Position numbers and translations under genes: made by a program
The notes under the pieces: model-generated
Databases searched by the model: none
What the model saw: the letters and a program-made list of their open reading frames with translations, nothing else
Told to the model about the DNA's origin: nothing
Shown here: in pieces, positions 15,251 through 24,115 of the stretch
How the letters are laid out: every line of letters begins with the position of its first letter
Numbering within the stretch: position 1 is the stretch's first letter
From: an uncultured Bacteroidales bacterium
GTDB lineage: Bacteria > Bacteroidota > Bacteroidia > Bacteroidales > UBA932
NCBI GenBank assembly: GCA_934702165.1
Contig: CAKUYG010000008.1
Location: 1 to 29,644, forward strand
Direction of reading: 5' to 3'
Length of the DNA stretch: 29,644 nt

Positions 15251-15269
15251 AGCATTTCAAAATTTGCGG

Positions 15270-15300
15270 CAATTATACGAAGTTTCTGAAGAATATCAAA
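15270..15300 (-). promoter_or_regulatory. Promoter of the 413-residue lipoprotein gene
   Basis: On the minus strand TTTG (15300-15297) is followed after 19 bases by TATAATTG (15277-15270), one mismatch from TAnnTTTG. Both the spacing and the short distance to the ATG at 15250 fit the Bacteroidetes promoter. Confidence 0.62.
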
Positions 15301-15309
15301 CGTCCAAGG

Positions 15310-15341
15310 TTTGGTTTTGTGACAAATTGTTACTATCTTCG
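15310..15341 (+). promoter_or_regulatory. Promoter of the DUF1015-recQ-dnaG run
   Basis: TTTG (15310-15313) and TATCTTCG (15334-15341) are separated by 20 bases, within the 19-21 expected for Bacteroidetes. The -7 box differs from TAnnTTTG by one base. The start codon at 15366 lies 24 bases further. It is back to back with the promoter at 15270-15300, the two -33 boxes being 9 bases apart. Confidence 0.65.
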
Positions 15342-15365
15342 GTAATATAATCCAACGAATCGCTT

Positions 15366-16607
15366 ATGGTACGTGTTAAACCTTTCGCGGCATTGCGTCC
15401 GCCAAAAGACATCGTCACTCAGGTGGCGGCCCCTCCTTATGATGTCCTCAATTCGCAGGAGGCTGCGAAGATGGCCGGGGAGAAGTCCCTGCTGCACATC
15501 ACGAAGCCCGAGATAGATTTTGACCCGATCCTCCCGGACCATGATCCGCGCGTATACGACGAGGCGGTCAAGAATTTCCGCGAGTGGCAGAAAAAAGGCT
15601 GGCTGGTCCGTGACGCCAAGCCTTGCTATTACGTGTATGCACAGACCATGGACGGGCGTACCCAATATGGGCTCGTGCTCTGCGCGCATACCGATGACTA
15701 TGCTTCGGGTGCCATAAAGAAGCATGAACTCACCCGCAAGGACAAGGAAGATGACAGGATGGTGCATGTGCGCATCCAGAACGCCAACATCGAGCCGGTG
15801 TTCTTCTCCTATAAGGACAATCCGGAGCTGGCGGGCATCGTGGCCAAAGCCGTGTCCGGCCCGTCCGAATACAGATTCACTGATGAAAACGGCTTCGGGC
15901 ACGAGTTCTGGGTGATCAGTGACGATGCGGTGATCTCCCGCATATCGGAGATATTCTCCAAAGATGTCGATGCTTTCTATGTGGCTGACGGACATCATCG
16001 TACGGCTGCTGCCGCCCGCGTGGGCGCAGAGAAGAAAGCGCACAATCCCCATCATACCGGGGACGAAGAATACAACTATTTCATGGCTGTCTGCTTTCCG
16101 GAGAGCCAGCTCAAGATTATAGATTATAACCGTGTGGTCAAGGACCTGAACGGTATGACCCCTGAGGAGTTCCTCGGGAAGCTGTCAGAAGATTTCGACG
16201 TGGTCCTCAAGGGTGAAGAAGAATACCATCCAGTGGGGCTTCACAACTTCTCCATGTACCTCGGGGGCAGGTGGTACTCGCTCACGGCCAAGCCCGGGCG
16301 CTACGATGATTCCGATCCTATCGGGGTGCTGGATGTGACTGTCCTTTCGAGTCTCGTGCTTGACAAACTCTTGGGAATCAAGGATCTGCGCACGGACAAG
16401 AGGATTGATTTCGTGGGCGGTATCAGAGGCCTCGGGGAGTTGAAGAGGAGAGTGGACAGCGGAGAGATGAAGGTGGCGTTCGCCCTTTATCCTGTGTCCA
16501 TGAGGCAGCTGATCAACATTGCCGACAGCGGCAAGATCATGCCTCCGAAGACCACATGGTTCGAGCCCAAGCTCCGTTCCGGACTTGCCATACACACTCT
16601 GGACTGA
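15366..16607 (+). CDS. DUF1015 family protein (COG4198), serine-locus associated
   Basis: 413-residue cytosolic protein of the DUF1015 family. Family hallmarks are the N-terminal VKPFAALRPPKD with VAAPPYDVLNS (20-30), the charged block KKHELTRKDKEDDR (118-131), DGHHRTAAA (208-216) and the C-terminal FVGGIRGLGELKRRVDSGE. In many Bacteroidetes this gene directly follows serC and serA; here it is separated from them by the lipoprotein block. That association suggests a role in serine metabolism, and the DGHHR loop recalls the ParB-like fold of free serine kinases, but both points are inference and no reaction is established. It has its own promoter and lies 5 bases before recQ. Confidence 0.88.
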   Translation: MVRVKPFAALRPPKDIVTQVAAPPYDVLNSQEAAKMAGEKSLLHITKPEIDFDPILPDHDPRVYDEAVKNFREWQKKGWLVRDAKPCYYVYAQTMDGRTQYGLVLCAHTDDYASGAIKKHELTRKDKEDDRMVHVRIQNANIEPVFFSYKDNPELAGIVAKAVSGPSEYRFTDENGFGHEFWVISDDAVISRISEIFSKDVDAFYVADGHHRTAAAARVGAEKKAHNPHHTGDEEYNYFMAVCFPESQLKIIDYNRVVKDLNGMTPEEFLGKLSEDFDVVLKGEEEYHPVGLHNFSMYLGGRWYSLTAKPGRYDDSDPIGVLDVTVLSSLVLDKLLGIKDLRTDKRIDFVGGIRGLGELKRRVDSGEMKVAFALYPVSMRQLINIADSGKIMPPKTTWFEPKLRSGLAIHTLD

Positions 16608-16612
16608 CATGT

Positions 16613-18832
16613 ATGAAAGCTGATTCGGCGCAGATTCACAAGACTCTCAAGGAGTTCTTCGGCTATGACACCTTCAAGGGCGACCAGGAGGCGATCATCC
16701 GGCATCTGATGGGTGGCGGAGATGCTTTCGTGCTCATGCCTACCGGCGGAGGGAAGTCGCTCTGCTATCAGCTGCCGGCCATCATGATGGAAGGCACGGC
16801 CATTGTGATATCTCCGCTGATCGCGCTGATGAAGAACCAGGTTGATTTGCTGCGCGGGTTCGAGGCGGGGTCGGGCAGCATAGCCCATTTCCTGAACTCC
16901 TCCCTTTCCCGGCAGCAGATGGACACGGTCCGTGAAGACCTTCTGGCGGGGAGGACGAAGCTTCTGTACGTGGCGCCGGAGTCTCTGACCAAGGAGGAAA
17001 ATGTCGCCCTGCTGCGGGAGGTGAAGATCTCCTTCTATGCCGTGGATGAGGCGCATTGCATATCGGAGTGGGGACATGATTTCCGTCCGGAGTACAGGCG
17101 CATCCGCTCGCTCGTGGACCAGATCGGCCGAGCTCCGATAATCGCCCTCACCGCCACTGCCACACCGAAGGTGCAGAGCGATATCCTCAAGAATCTCGGT
17201 ATCCCTGACGCCACCGTCTTCAAATCATCGTTCAATCGTCCCAACCTCTATTATGAGGTGCGGGACAAGGTCGAGCCGGAGAAGGACATCATAAAATACA
17301 TCCGTCAGCATCCGGGCAAATCGGGCATCATATACTGTCTGAGCCGCAAAAAGGTCGAGGAACTCGCCCGGCTGCTCGACATCAACGGGGTCAAGGCCTT
17401 GCCGTATCATGCCGGGCTGGACGCCAAGACCAGGGCCGAGAACCAGGACCGCTTCCTCATGGAGGATGTGGACGTGATAGTGGCCACGATTGCCTTCGGT
17501 ATGGGTATCGACAAGCCGGATGTGCGCTTCGTGATACATTATGACATTCCGAAGAGCATAGAGAGCTATTACCAGGAGACCGGGCGCGCAGGCCGTGACG
17601 GGCAGGAGGGCAACTGCATAGCCTATTACAGCTACAGGGATGTCCAGAAACTGGAGAAGTTCATGCAGGGCAAGCCGGTCTCCGAACAGGAGATAAGCCG
17701 CCAGCTGCTCTCTGAAGTGGTGGCCTACGCCGAGTCGGGGCAATGCCGCAGAAAACTGCTGCTCAATTATTTCGGAGAGGATTACAAGCAGGACAATTGC
17801 GGATGCTGTGACAACTGTCTGCATCCTAAGCCGACCTTTGACGGCCGCACCGAGATGAAACTTGTCATAGATCTCATCGAGTCTCTCCCGGAGCGCTTCA
17901 AACTTGACCACCTTGCCAACATCCTCGCCGGGGTGTCCAACGCCATGATCAAGTCATACCGTCACGATGAGCTCAAATTCTTCGGGGCGGGAGCTCCGCA
18001 TTCGGAAAAATTCTGGTGCGCAGTGATCCACCAGGGCCTGATAGCCAGGCTTCTCGGCAAGGAGATAGAGACCTACGGCCTGATCTTCGTTACGGATCTC
18101 GGACGCGAGTTCGCAAAGAATCCGTGGAAGATCGAGCTTGTCGAGGACAGGGTGTTCTCCGGAGGCGGTGACGGTGATGATGATGACGGTGATGATGCGG
18201 CCTCAGCCTCAGCCGCCATGCGCTCCGGAGGCGGAGGGGGCGATCCGGTCCTGCTTTCTATGCTCAAGGATCTGCGCAAAGACCTCTCCCGCCGCCTGAA
18301 TCTTCAGCCGTGGATCATATTCGGCGATCCTTCGCTTGAGGACATGTCCATACTATACCCCGTGACATTTGAGGAACTGAAGAACTGTCAGGGGGTCGGT
18401 GAGGGCAAGGCACGCAAGTTCGGAGCCGAGTTCATCAGCCTCATAAAGAGATATGTCGAAGAAAACGACATCACCAGGCCGGATGACTTTGTGGTCAAGA
18501 CCACTCCCAACAAGTCGGCGGACAAGCCGTTCATCATCCAAGGCATCGACCGCCGGATGTCTCTTGAGGACATAGCCGAGGCCAGAAACATGGATATGGA
18601 GGAGCTCATGGGGGAGATCGAGTCGATAGTCGCCAGCGGGATGAAACTGAATCTGGACTATTATATAGAAGACAATCTCGATCCGGAGATAGTGGACGAC
18701 ATATACCGCTATTTCAAGGAAGATGCGACTTCTGATGACGTGCAGGCGGCTATGGACGCGCTTGGTCCGGACTATTACGAGGACGAGATCCGGCTTGTGC
18801 GCATAAAATTCCTTTGTGAGATAGCATCGTGA
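16613..18832 (+). CDS. recQ: ATP-dependent DNA helicase RecQ
   Basis: 739-residue 3'-5' helicase for recombination and repair. I chose the ATG at 16613, giving MKADSAQIHKTLKEFFGYDTF, because it sits 5 bases after the DUF1015 stop and matches the usual RecQ start. Motifs: PTGGGKS (43-49), DEAH (145-148) with WGHDFRPEY, TATATPK, then IAFGMGIDKPDVRFVIH and QETGRAGRDG. The RQC zinc cysteines are C378, C396, C399 and C402. An HRDC domain (around LLSMLKDLRKDLSRRLN) follows a flexible Asp/Gly/Ser linker, GGDGDDDDGDDAASASAA. A C-terminal extension (about 645-739) with RMSLEDIAEARNMDMEEL looks like the helix-turn-helix domain found at the end of many Bacteroidetes RecQs, making this longer than the about 610-residue E. 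coli protein. The stop overlaps the dnaG start (GTGA). Confidence 0.95.
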   Translation: MKADSAQIHKTLKEFFGYDTFKGDQEAIIRHLMGGGDAFVLMPTGGGKSLCYQLPAIMMEGTAIVISPLIALMKNQVDLLRGFEAGSGSIAHFLNSSLSRQQMDTVREDLLAGRTKLLYVAPESLTKEENVALLREVKISFYAVDEAHCISEWGHDFRPEYRRIRSLVDQIGRAPIIALTATATPKVQSDILKNLGIPDATVFKSSFNRPNLYYEVRDKVEPEKDIIKYIRQHPGKSGIIYCLSRKKVEELARLLDINGVKALPYHAGLDAKTRAENQDRFLMEDVDVIVATIAFGMGIDKPDVRFVIHYDIPKSIESYYQETGRAGRDGQEGNCIAYYSYRDVQKLEKFMQGKPVSEQEISRQLLSEVVAYAESGQCRRKLLLNYFGEDYKQDNCGCCDNCLHPKPTFDGRTEMKLVIDLIESLPERFKLDHLANILAGVSNAMIKSYRHDELKFFGAGAPHSEKFWCAVIHQGLIARLLGKEIETYGLIFVTDLGREFAKNPWKIELVEDRVFSGGGDGDDDDGDDAASASAAMRSGGGGGDPVLLSMLKDLRKDLSRRLNLQPWIIFGDPSLEDMSILYPVTFEELKNCQGVGEGKARKFGAEFISLIKRYVEENDITRPDDFVVKTTPNKSADKPFIIQGIDRRMSLEDIAEARNMDMEELMGEIESIVASGMKLNLDYYIEDNLDPEIVDDIYRYFKEDATSDDVQAAMDALGPDYYEDEIRLVRIKFLCEIAS

Positions 18833-20796
18833 TACCGCAGGAGACAGTCAGCCTCATACTCGACACAGCCAAGATAGAGGATGTGGTCGGCGATTACGTG
18901 ACGCTCAAGCGCCGCGGGGCCAACTATGTGGCCTGCTGTCCATTCCACAACGAGAAGACTCCGTCTTTCTATGTGTCTCCGTCCAAGGGCATCTACAAGT
19001 GTTTCGGCTGCGGGAAGTCGGGCACGGCCGTGGGTTTCGTGATGGAGGAGGAACACTGTTCGTATGTCGAGGCCCTGCGTTATCTTGCCAGAAAGTATCA
19101 CATAGAGATCAAGGAAGAGGAGGAAAGTGCGGAGGAGATCGCAAGACGGCAGCACAGTGAAAGCCTGCTGCTTGTGTCTGAATTCGCCGAGAAGTTCTTC
19201 GTCTCCCGACTTGACACCGATGAGGGGAGGGCTGTGGGCCGTGCATATTTCCGCAAGCGCGGACTCGAAGACGAGACCGTGCGTAAGTTCGGTCTGGGCT
19301 GGGCTCCATCCGGGAGGACTGCACTCGTGGACGCGGCGCTTGCCGCAGGTTATAAGATGGAGTACCTTCTTGCCGCCGGGCTTGCCGTCCAGCATGAGGA
19401 CGGAGGAGTCTCGGACAAGTTCCGTGAGAGGGTGATGTTCCCGATCCACTCTGTGAGCGGACGTGTGATCGCGTTCAGCGGACGCACCCTCCGGTCCGAC
19501 AATCCGGCTAAATATGTCAACTCCCCGGAGACGGAGATCTACATAAAGAGCCGCAACCTGCTGGGCATCTTCTTCGCCAAGTCGGAGATTTCGCGCCTTG
19601 ACGAATGCATCCTGGTGGAGGGCAACATCGACATGGTGATGATGCACCAGCTGGGCATCCGCAATGTCGTAGCTTCATGCGGGACATCGCTCACAGTCGA
19701 GCAGATCCGGCTGATACGCAAGTTCACGGACAACGTCACCATAATGTACGACGGGGATTCCGCCGGGATCCACGCGGCATTGAGGGGCATCACCATGGTT
19801 CTTTCCGAGGGCATGAACGTCAAGGTGGTGCTCCTGCCTGACGGGGACGACCCTGATTCGTTCTGCCGCAAGCACACGCTTGAGGAGGTGCGCTCTTTCA
19901 TGGCGTCTTCCGAGCAGGACTTCATCTCCTTCAAGTCTGAGCTCCTGTTGAATGAGGCCGGGAACGACCCGCTCAAGAGGGCGAACCTGATAAACGACAT
20001 CGCGGACACCATAGCCGCCATACCTGATCCGGTGAAGCGTTCGACCTATGTGGCCGCTACAGCTGACAGGTTCAAAGTGGAGTCGTCGATTCTTTTCGAC
20101 CGCATCGCGGCCACAAGGCGCAAGATGCTGGAGGAGAAGGCCCGGGAGGAGTTCCGTGAGAGCCGGCGCAATGAAACGCCGCAGCGCTCAGAAGGAGCCG
20201 CCCGGGTGCAGCAGTCTTCAGTCCAGGCCTGGACTGAGGAAAACCGCACGCTTGCGGCGGCGGAGAGGGACCTGCTTTATTTCCTCCTGACCCACGGGTG
20301 CGACGAACTCGAATTCGAGAGTGATTCGGAGTATTACAGCGGCGACGAGTCCAGCAAACCCACTGTCTGCGACTTCATCCGTGACGCTCTTGAGAGTGAC
20401 GGCACGAAAATGGCAAACAATGCATACGCGGCAGTGTATGAGGCCTACACGGCTCTCTACGACAAGGGGCTCCCGCAGGACGTGATAGTGAAGACCTTGC
20501 TTGATTCGCCGGACCGCACGGTCGCGGCCGTCACCGCCGCCCTTTCCGAAGAGAAGTACAAGATCTCGGTGAGTGCGCTGAAAGATGCGATGACCACAGT
20601 GCCGTCGTGGCTCGTCTCTCAGCTGCCGAAGACGATAATGCTTTACGCCGAGCGCCGTATCCAGGACAGGATCAACACCATACGCAAGGCCCTCCAGGAC
20701 GCCGATGAGCAGGGGCAGATGCAGCTTCTGCAAGAGATGAAAAGGCTCAGGGACGCGCAGTTGCGCATAAAGAAAAAGATAGGAAGAGAAAAATAA
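18829..20796 (+). CDS. dnaG: DNA primase
   Basis: 655-residue primase that makes RNA primers at the replication fork. It starts with GTG at 18829, overlapping the recQ stop by 4 bases, and the start [24 protein letters not shown] is the usual DnaG N-terminus. The CHC2 zinc finger has C37, H40, C58 and C61. The TOPRIM catalytic residues are E264 in LVEGNIDM and D308 and D310 in [18 protein letters not shown] is also typical. The C-terminal part (about 470-655) is helical and should bind the DnaB helicase. A charged linker ([17 protein letters not shown]) separates it from the catalytic core. It is followed by metG after 8 bases. Confidence 0.97.
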   Translation: MIPQETVSLILDTAKIEDVVGDYVTLKRRGANYVACCPFHNEKTPSFYVSPSKGIYKCFGCGKSGTAVGFVMEEEHCSYVEALRYLARKYHIEIKEEEESAEEIARRQHSESLLLVSEFAEKFFVSRLDTDEGRAVGRAYFRKRGLEDETVRKFGLGWAPSGRTALVDAALAAGYKMEYLLAAGLAVQHEDGGVSDKFRERVMFPIHSVSGRVIAFSGRTLRSDNPAKYVNSPETEIYIKSRNLLGIFFAKSEISRLDECILVEGNIDMVMMHQLGIRNVVASCGTSLTVEQIRLIRKFTDNVTIMYDGDSAGIHAALRGITMVLSEGMNVKVVLLPDGDDPDSFCRKHTLEEVRSFMASSEQDFISFKSELLLNEAGNDPLKRANLINDIADTIAAIPDPVKRSTYVAATADRFKVESSILFDRIAATRRKMLEEKAREEFRESRRNETPQRSEGAARVQQSSVQAWTEENRTLAAAERDLLYFLLTHGCDELEFESDSEYYSGDESSKPTVCDFIRDALESDGTKMANNAYAAVYEAYTALYDKGLPQDVIVKTLLDSPDRTVAAVTAALSEEKYKISVSALKDAMTTVPSWLVSQLPKTIMLYAERRIQDRINTIRKALQDADEQGQMQLLQEMKRLRDAQLRIKKKIGREK

Positions 20797-20804
20797 TACT
20801 ATAT

Positions 20805-22952
20805 ATGGAAAAGAATTTCAAGAGGACGCTTGTCACGTGTGCGCTGCCATACGCCAATGGCCCCGTGCACATAGGACATCTTGCCGGAGTATACATACCG
20901 GCCGACATTTATGTGAGATATCTCAGGATGAGGGGGCAGGATGTGCTCTACGTATGCGGATCCGATGAGCACGGGGTGCCAATCACCATCAAGGCCCGCC
21001 AGCTCGGCTGCTCGCCGCAGGACATTGTGGACAAGTACGACGCCATAATCAGCGAGTCCTTCAGGGGGTTGGGCATCAACTTCGACATCTACGGCCGCAC
21101 GACCTCCAAGGTCCATGAGAAGAACGCATCCGAATTCTTCCTCAAACTCTACAACGACGGCAAGTTCATCACACGCGAGAGCGAGCAGTACTATGACCCC
21201 GAGGCCAAGTGCTTCCTTGCAGACCGATACATTGTGGGCACCTGTCCGAAATGCGGGGCCGAAGGTGCCTATGGAGACCAGTGTGAGAAGTGCGGCAGTA
21301 CGCTCAGCCCGGAGGAACTGATCAACCCCAAGAGCAAGCTCAGCGGGGCCGTCCCGGTCAAAAAGAAGACCACACACTGGTACCTGCCTCTGCAGGACTA
21401 TGAGCAGTGGCTCCGCGAGTGGATCCTTGACGGACACAAGGAGTGGAGAAGCAACGTCTACGGCCAGGTCAAAAGCTGGCTCGACGGGGGACTCCAGCCG
21501 CGTGCCGTCACCCGCGACCTCGACTGGGGGGTGCCGGTGCCGCTCAAGGGCGCCGAGGGCAAAGTGCTGTATGTCTGGTTCGATGCTCCGATAGGGTACA
21601 TCTCCAACACTCAGGAGCTTCTCCCGGACAGTTGGGAGAAGTGGTGGAAGTCGGAAGACACGAAACTGGTGCATTTCATCGGCAAGGACAACATAGTCTT
21701 CCACTGCATAGTCTTCCCGTCCATGCTCAAGGCCTACGGTGACGGCTACATACTTCCGGAGAACGTGCCGGCAAACGAGTTCCTCAACCTGGAGGGTGAC
21801 AAGATCTCCACATCCCGCAACTGGGCTGTATGGGCTCATGAATACCTGAGGGATTTCCCGGGTAAAGAGGATGTGCTGCGCTACGTGCTTACCGCCAACG
21901 CCCCCGAGACCAAAGACAACGACTTCAGCTGGAAAGACTTCCAGCAGCGCAACAACAGTGAGCTCGTGGCTGTGTTCGGTAATTTCGTCAACCGTGCTGT
22001 GGTCCTGACCCACAAGTATTTCGCCGGGAAGGTGCCGGTGTGCGGCTCGCTTCAGGACATAGACAAGGAAGTTCTGGCGCAGATACCGCTTCTCAAGGCG
22101 TCCATGGAGAAGAATATCGAAGAATATCATTTCCGCGAGGCTCTCAAGGATGCCATGTCTCTGGCGCGTCTGGGCAACAAGTACATTTCGGACACGGAGC
22201 CTTGGAAGGTGGCCAAGACAGATCTTGACCGTACTGCCACCATCCTCAACCTGTCCCTGCAGATATGCGCTGACCTCTCGATCGCTTTCGAGCCGTTCAC
22301 TCCGTTCACTGCCGGGAAGCTGCGCAGCATGCTCGGTGTCGGCCTCAAGGCGGGTACCGACCACAGGCCGCAGAGGGATGGTGCGGCTCTGCACACCGTC
22401 CTGGAAGGATCAGCGACGGATGATGCCGCTCTTACCCTCGATTGGGAAGTCTTCGGCCGTCCTCAGATCCTTCCTGCAGGGCACCGGATAGGCGAGGCTG
22501 AACTCCTTTTTGCCAAGATAGAGGACGAAGCCATAAATGAGCAGCTCGCCAGGCTTGACAGGATCCGTGCCGAGAGGGCGGCTGCTGCGAAGGCCGAGGC
22601 AGCCAGGCAGATCGCCCCGCAGAAAGCCGAGTGCAGTTTCGAGGATTTTGACAAGATGGATATCCGGACCGCCACCGTCCTTGAGGCGGAGAGGGTTCCG
22701 AAGACTGACAAGCTTCTCAAGCTCACCATCGATACCGGCATTGACCGCCGCGTGATAGTGTCGGGCATTGCCGAGTATTACAGCCCTGAGGATATGTTGG
22801 GCAAGCAGATATGCATCCTCGCCAATCTCAAGCCCCGCACCATCAAGGGGATCGAGAGCAGGGGAATGATCCTGATGGCCCGTCAGGGCGACGGCAAGAT
22901 GCGTTTCATCACTCCGCAGGAGGTACTCTCCAACGGAGCCGAGATAGGTTAA
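20805..22952 (+). CDS. metG: Methionine--tRNA ligase
   Basis: 715-residue class I synthetase that charges tRNA-Met. HIGH is at 22-25 in [10 protein letters not shown], and the second ATP signature reads KISTS at 333-337 in place of KMSKS, a form I associate with Bacteroidetes. The knuckle zinc cysteines are C147, C150, C160 and C163. [18 protein letters not shown] and FIGKDN are canonical. The C-terminal about 115 residues form an EMAPII/Arc1p-like tRNA-binding domain, with [21 protein letters not shown] and [19 protein letters not shown], which also mediates dimerisation. A charged Ala/Arg-rich helix links it to the anticodon domain. It lies between dnaG (8 bases) and the response regulator (13 bases). 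Confidence 0.97.
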   Translation: MEKNFKRTLVTCALPYANGPVHIGHLAGVYIPADIYVRYLRMRGQDVLYVCGSDEHGVPITIKARQLGCSPQDIVDKYDAIISESFRGLGINFDIYGRTTSKVHEKNASEFFLKLYNDGKFITRESEQYYDPEAKCFLADRYIVGTCPKCGAEGAYGDQCEKCGSTLSPEELINPKSKLSGAVPVKKKTTHWYLPLQDYEQWLREWILDGHKEWRSNVYGQVKSWLDGGLQPRAVTRDLDWGVPVPLKGAEGKVLYVWFDAPIGYISNTQELLPDSWEKWWKSEDTKLVHFIGKDNIVFHCIVFPSMLKAYGDGYILPENVPANEFLNLEGDKISTSRNWAVWAHEYLRDFPGKEDVLRYVLTANAPETKDNDFSWKDFQQRNNSELVAVFGNFVNRAVVLTHKYFAGKVPVCGSLQDIDKEVLAQIPLLKASMEKNIEEYHFREALKDAMSLARLGNKYISDTEPWKVAKTDLDRTATILNLSLQICADLSIAFEPFTPFTAGKLRSMLGVGLKAGTDHRPQRDGAALHTVLEGSATDDAALTLDWEVFGRPQILPAGHRIGEAELLFAKIEDEAINEQLARLDRIRAERAAAAKAEAARQIAPQKAECSFEDFDKMDIRTATVLEAERVPKTDKLLKLTIDTGIDRRVIVSGIAEYYSPEDMLGKQICILANLKPRTIKGIESRGMILMARQGDGKMRFITPQEVLSNGAEIG

Positions 22953-22965
22953 GAACGATTGTACA

Positions 22966-24111
22966 ATGAAGGTATTGATAGTTGACGACGAGAGGGCTAT
23001 CCGCAACTCTCTTAAAGAGATACTTACCGATGAAGGTTACGATGCCGACACCGCCGAAGACGGGGCCGACGCATTGCGGAAAGTCGAGAAGGAGAAGTTC
23101 GATGTGATCTTCTGTGACATCAAGATGCCAGGAATGGACGGCATCGAGGTGCTGGACAAGCTGGTGGAGATGGGGGTTGATGCGGCAGTGGTGATGATCT
23201 CCGGCCACGGGGACATCGACACCGCTGTGGAGTGCATCAAGAAAGGGGCCTTTGATTTTGTGCAGAAGCCGCTTGACCTCAACCGTATCCTCATCACCGT
23301 CAAGAACGCTTCCGAGCGCCAGACCCTGGCCAGCCAGAACAAGGTGCTCAAAAAGAAGGTCTACGGAGCGGACATGATCGGACAGTCCGCTCCGATGCAG
23401 CGCATAAGGGAGATGATAGACAAGGTGGCTCCTACAGACGCGCGCGTGCTCATCACCGGGCCGAACGGCTCCGGCAAGGAGCTCGTCGCGCGCAACCTGC
23501 ATCAGCAGAGCCGCAGGAGCGCCATGCCTTTTGTTGAGGTCAACTGTGCTGCGATCCCCGGTGAGCTCATAGAGAGCGAACTCTTCGGCCACGAGAAAGG
23601 CTCTTTCACCTCTGCCATCAAGCAGCACAAGGGCAAGTTCGAGCAGGCTGACGGCGGGACGCTTTTCCTGGACGAGATCGGGGACATGAGCCTGGCCGCC
23701 CAGGCCAAGGTCCTGCGCGTACTGCAGGAGAAGAAACTCTCACGCGTGGGCTCCGACAAGGATATCGAAGTGGATGTCCGCGTGATAGCCGCCACCAACA
23801 AGGATCTGCAGAAAGAAATAGCAGCCGGCAATTTCCGCGAAGACCTCTATCACAGGTTGAGTGTCATACTCTTCAGGGTGCCGTCCCTGGATGAGCGCAA
23901 GGATGACATTCCTATGCTGATACAGCATTTCCTGGAGAAATACACTGACGGTGGAAGGGCCAGGAGCTTTTCCCCTGAGGCGGTGGAGCTGCTTGTAAGC
24001 AAAAGCTGGCCAGGAAACATACGCGAACTGGACAATGTCGTGGACAGGCTTCTCATACTGGGGGATGATGTGATAAGCGCTCAGAATGTACGGGATTATG
24101 TCAATCTGTAG
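22966..24111 (+). CDS. NtrC-like sigma-54 response regulator lacking an HTH domain
   Basis: 381-residue two-domain protein. The receiver (about 1-120) has D7/D8, the phosphoacceptor D51 in FCDIKMPGMDG and K101 in FVQKP. The AAA+ domain (about 135-365) has a Walker A GPNGSGKE (165-172), the sigma-54 contact loop GSFTSA (212-217, usually GAFTGA), Walker B GTLFLDEIGD (231-240) and the arginine-bearing FREDLYHRLSV. It ends at SAQNVRDYVNL, just after the WPGNIREL segment, so the C-terminal Fis-type helix-turn-helix is missing. Such Fis-less forms are known in Bacteroidetes. It would activate sigma-54 RNA polymerase without specific DNA binding, or bind through a partner. No sensor kinase is adjacent. 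The downstream gene starts 4 bases after the stop. Confidence 0.9.
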   Translation: MKVLIVDDERAIRNSLKEILTDEGYDADTAEDGADALRKVEKEKFDVIFCDIKMPGMDGIEVLDKLVEMGVDAAVVMISGHGDIDTAVECIKKGAFDFVQKPLDLNRILITVKNASERQTLASQNKVLKKKVYGADMIGQSAPMQRIREMIDKVAPTDARVLITGPNGSGKELVARNLHQQSRRSAMPFVEVNCAAIPGELIESELFGHEKGSFTSAIKQHKGKFEQADGGTLFLDEIGDMSLAAQAKVLRVLQEKKLSRVGSDKDIEVDVRVIAATNKDLQKEIAAGNFREDLYHRLSVILFRVPSLDERKDDIPMLIQHFLEKYTDGGRARSFSPEAVELLVSKSWPGNIRELDNVVDRLLILGDDVISAQNVRDYVNL

Positions 24112-24115
24112 CGGC

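Noticed and set aside
16556..16612. Longer recQ start inside the DUF1015 gene
   Set aside because: The extra residues do not resemble RecQ, whereas the ATG at 16613 gives the normal N-terminus right after the upstream stop.
21801..21815. KISTS in place of KMSKS in MetRS as a sign of lost activity
   Set aside because: All other motifs are intact and, as far as I recall, this form is usual in the phylum.
20799..22394. Open frame of 531 codons on the minus strand, antisense to metG
   Set aside because: It lies wholly opposite a clear metG, has no recognisable motif, and such long antisense frames are expected opposite GC-rich coding DNA with third-position bias.
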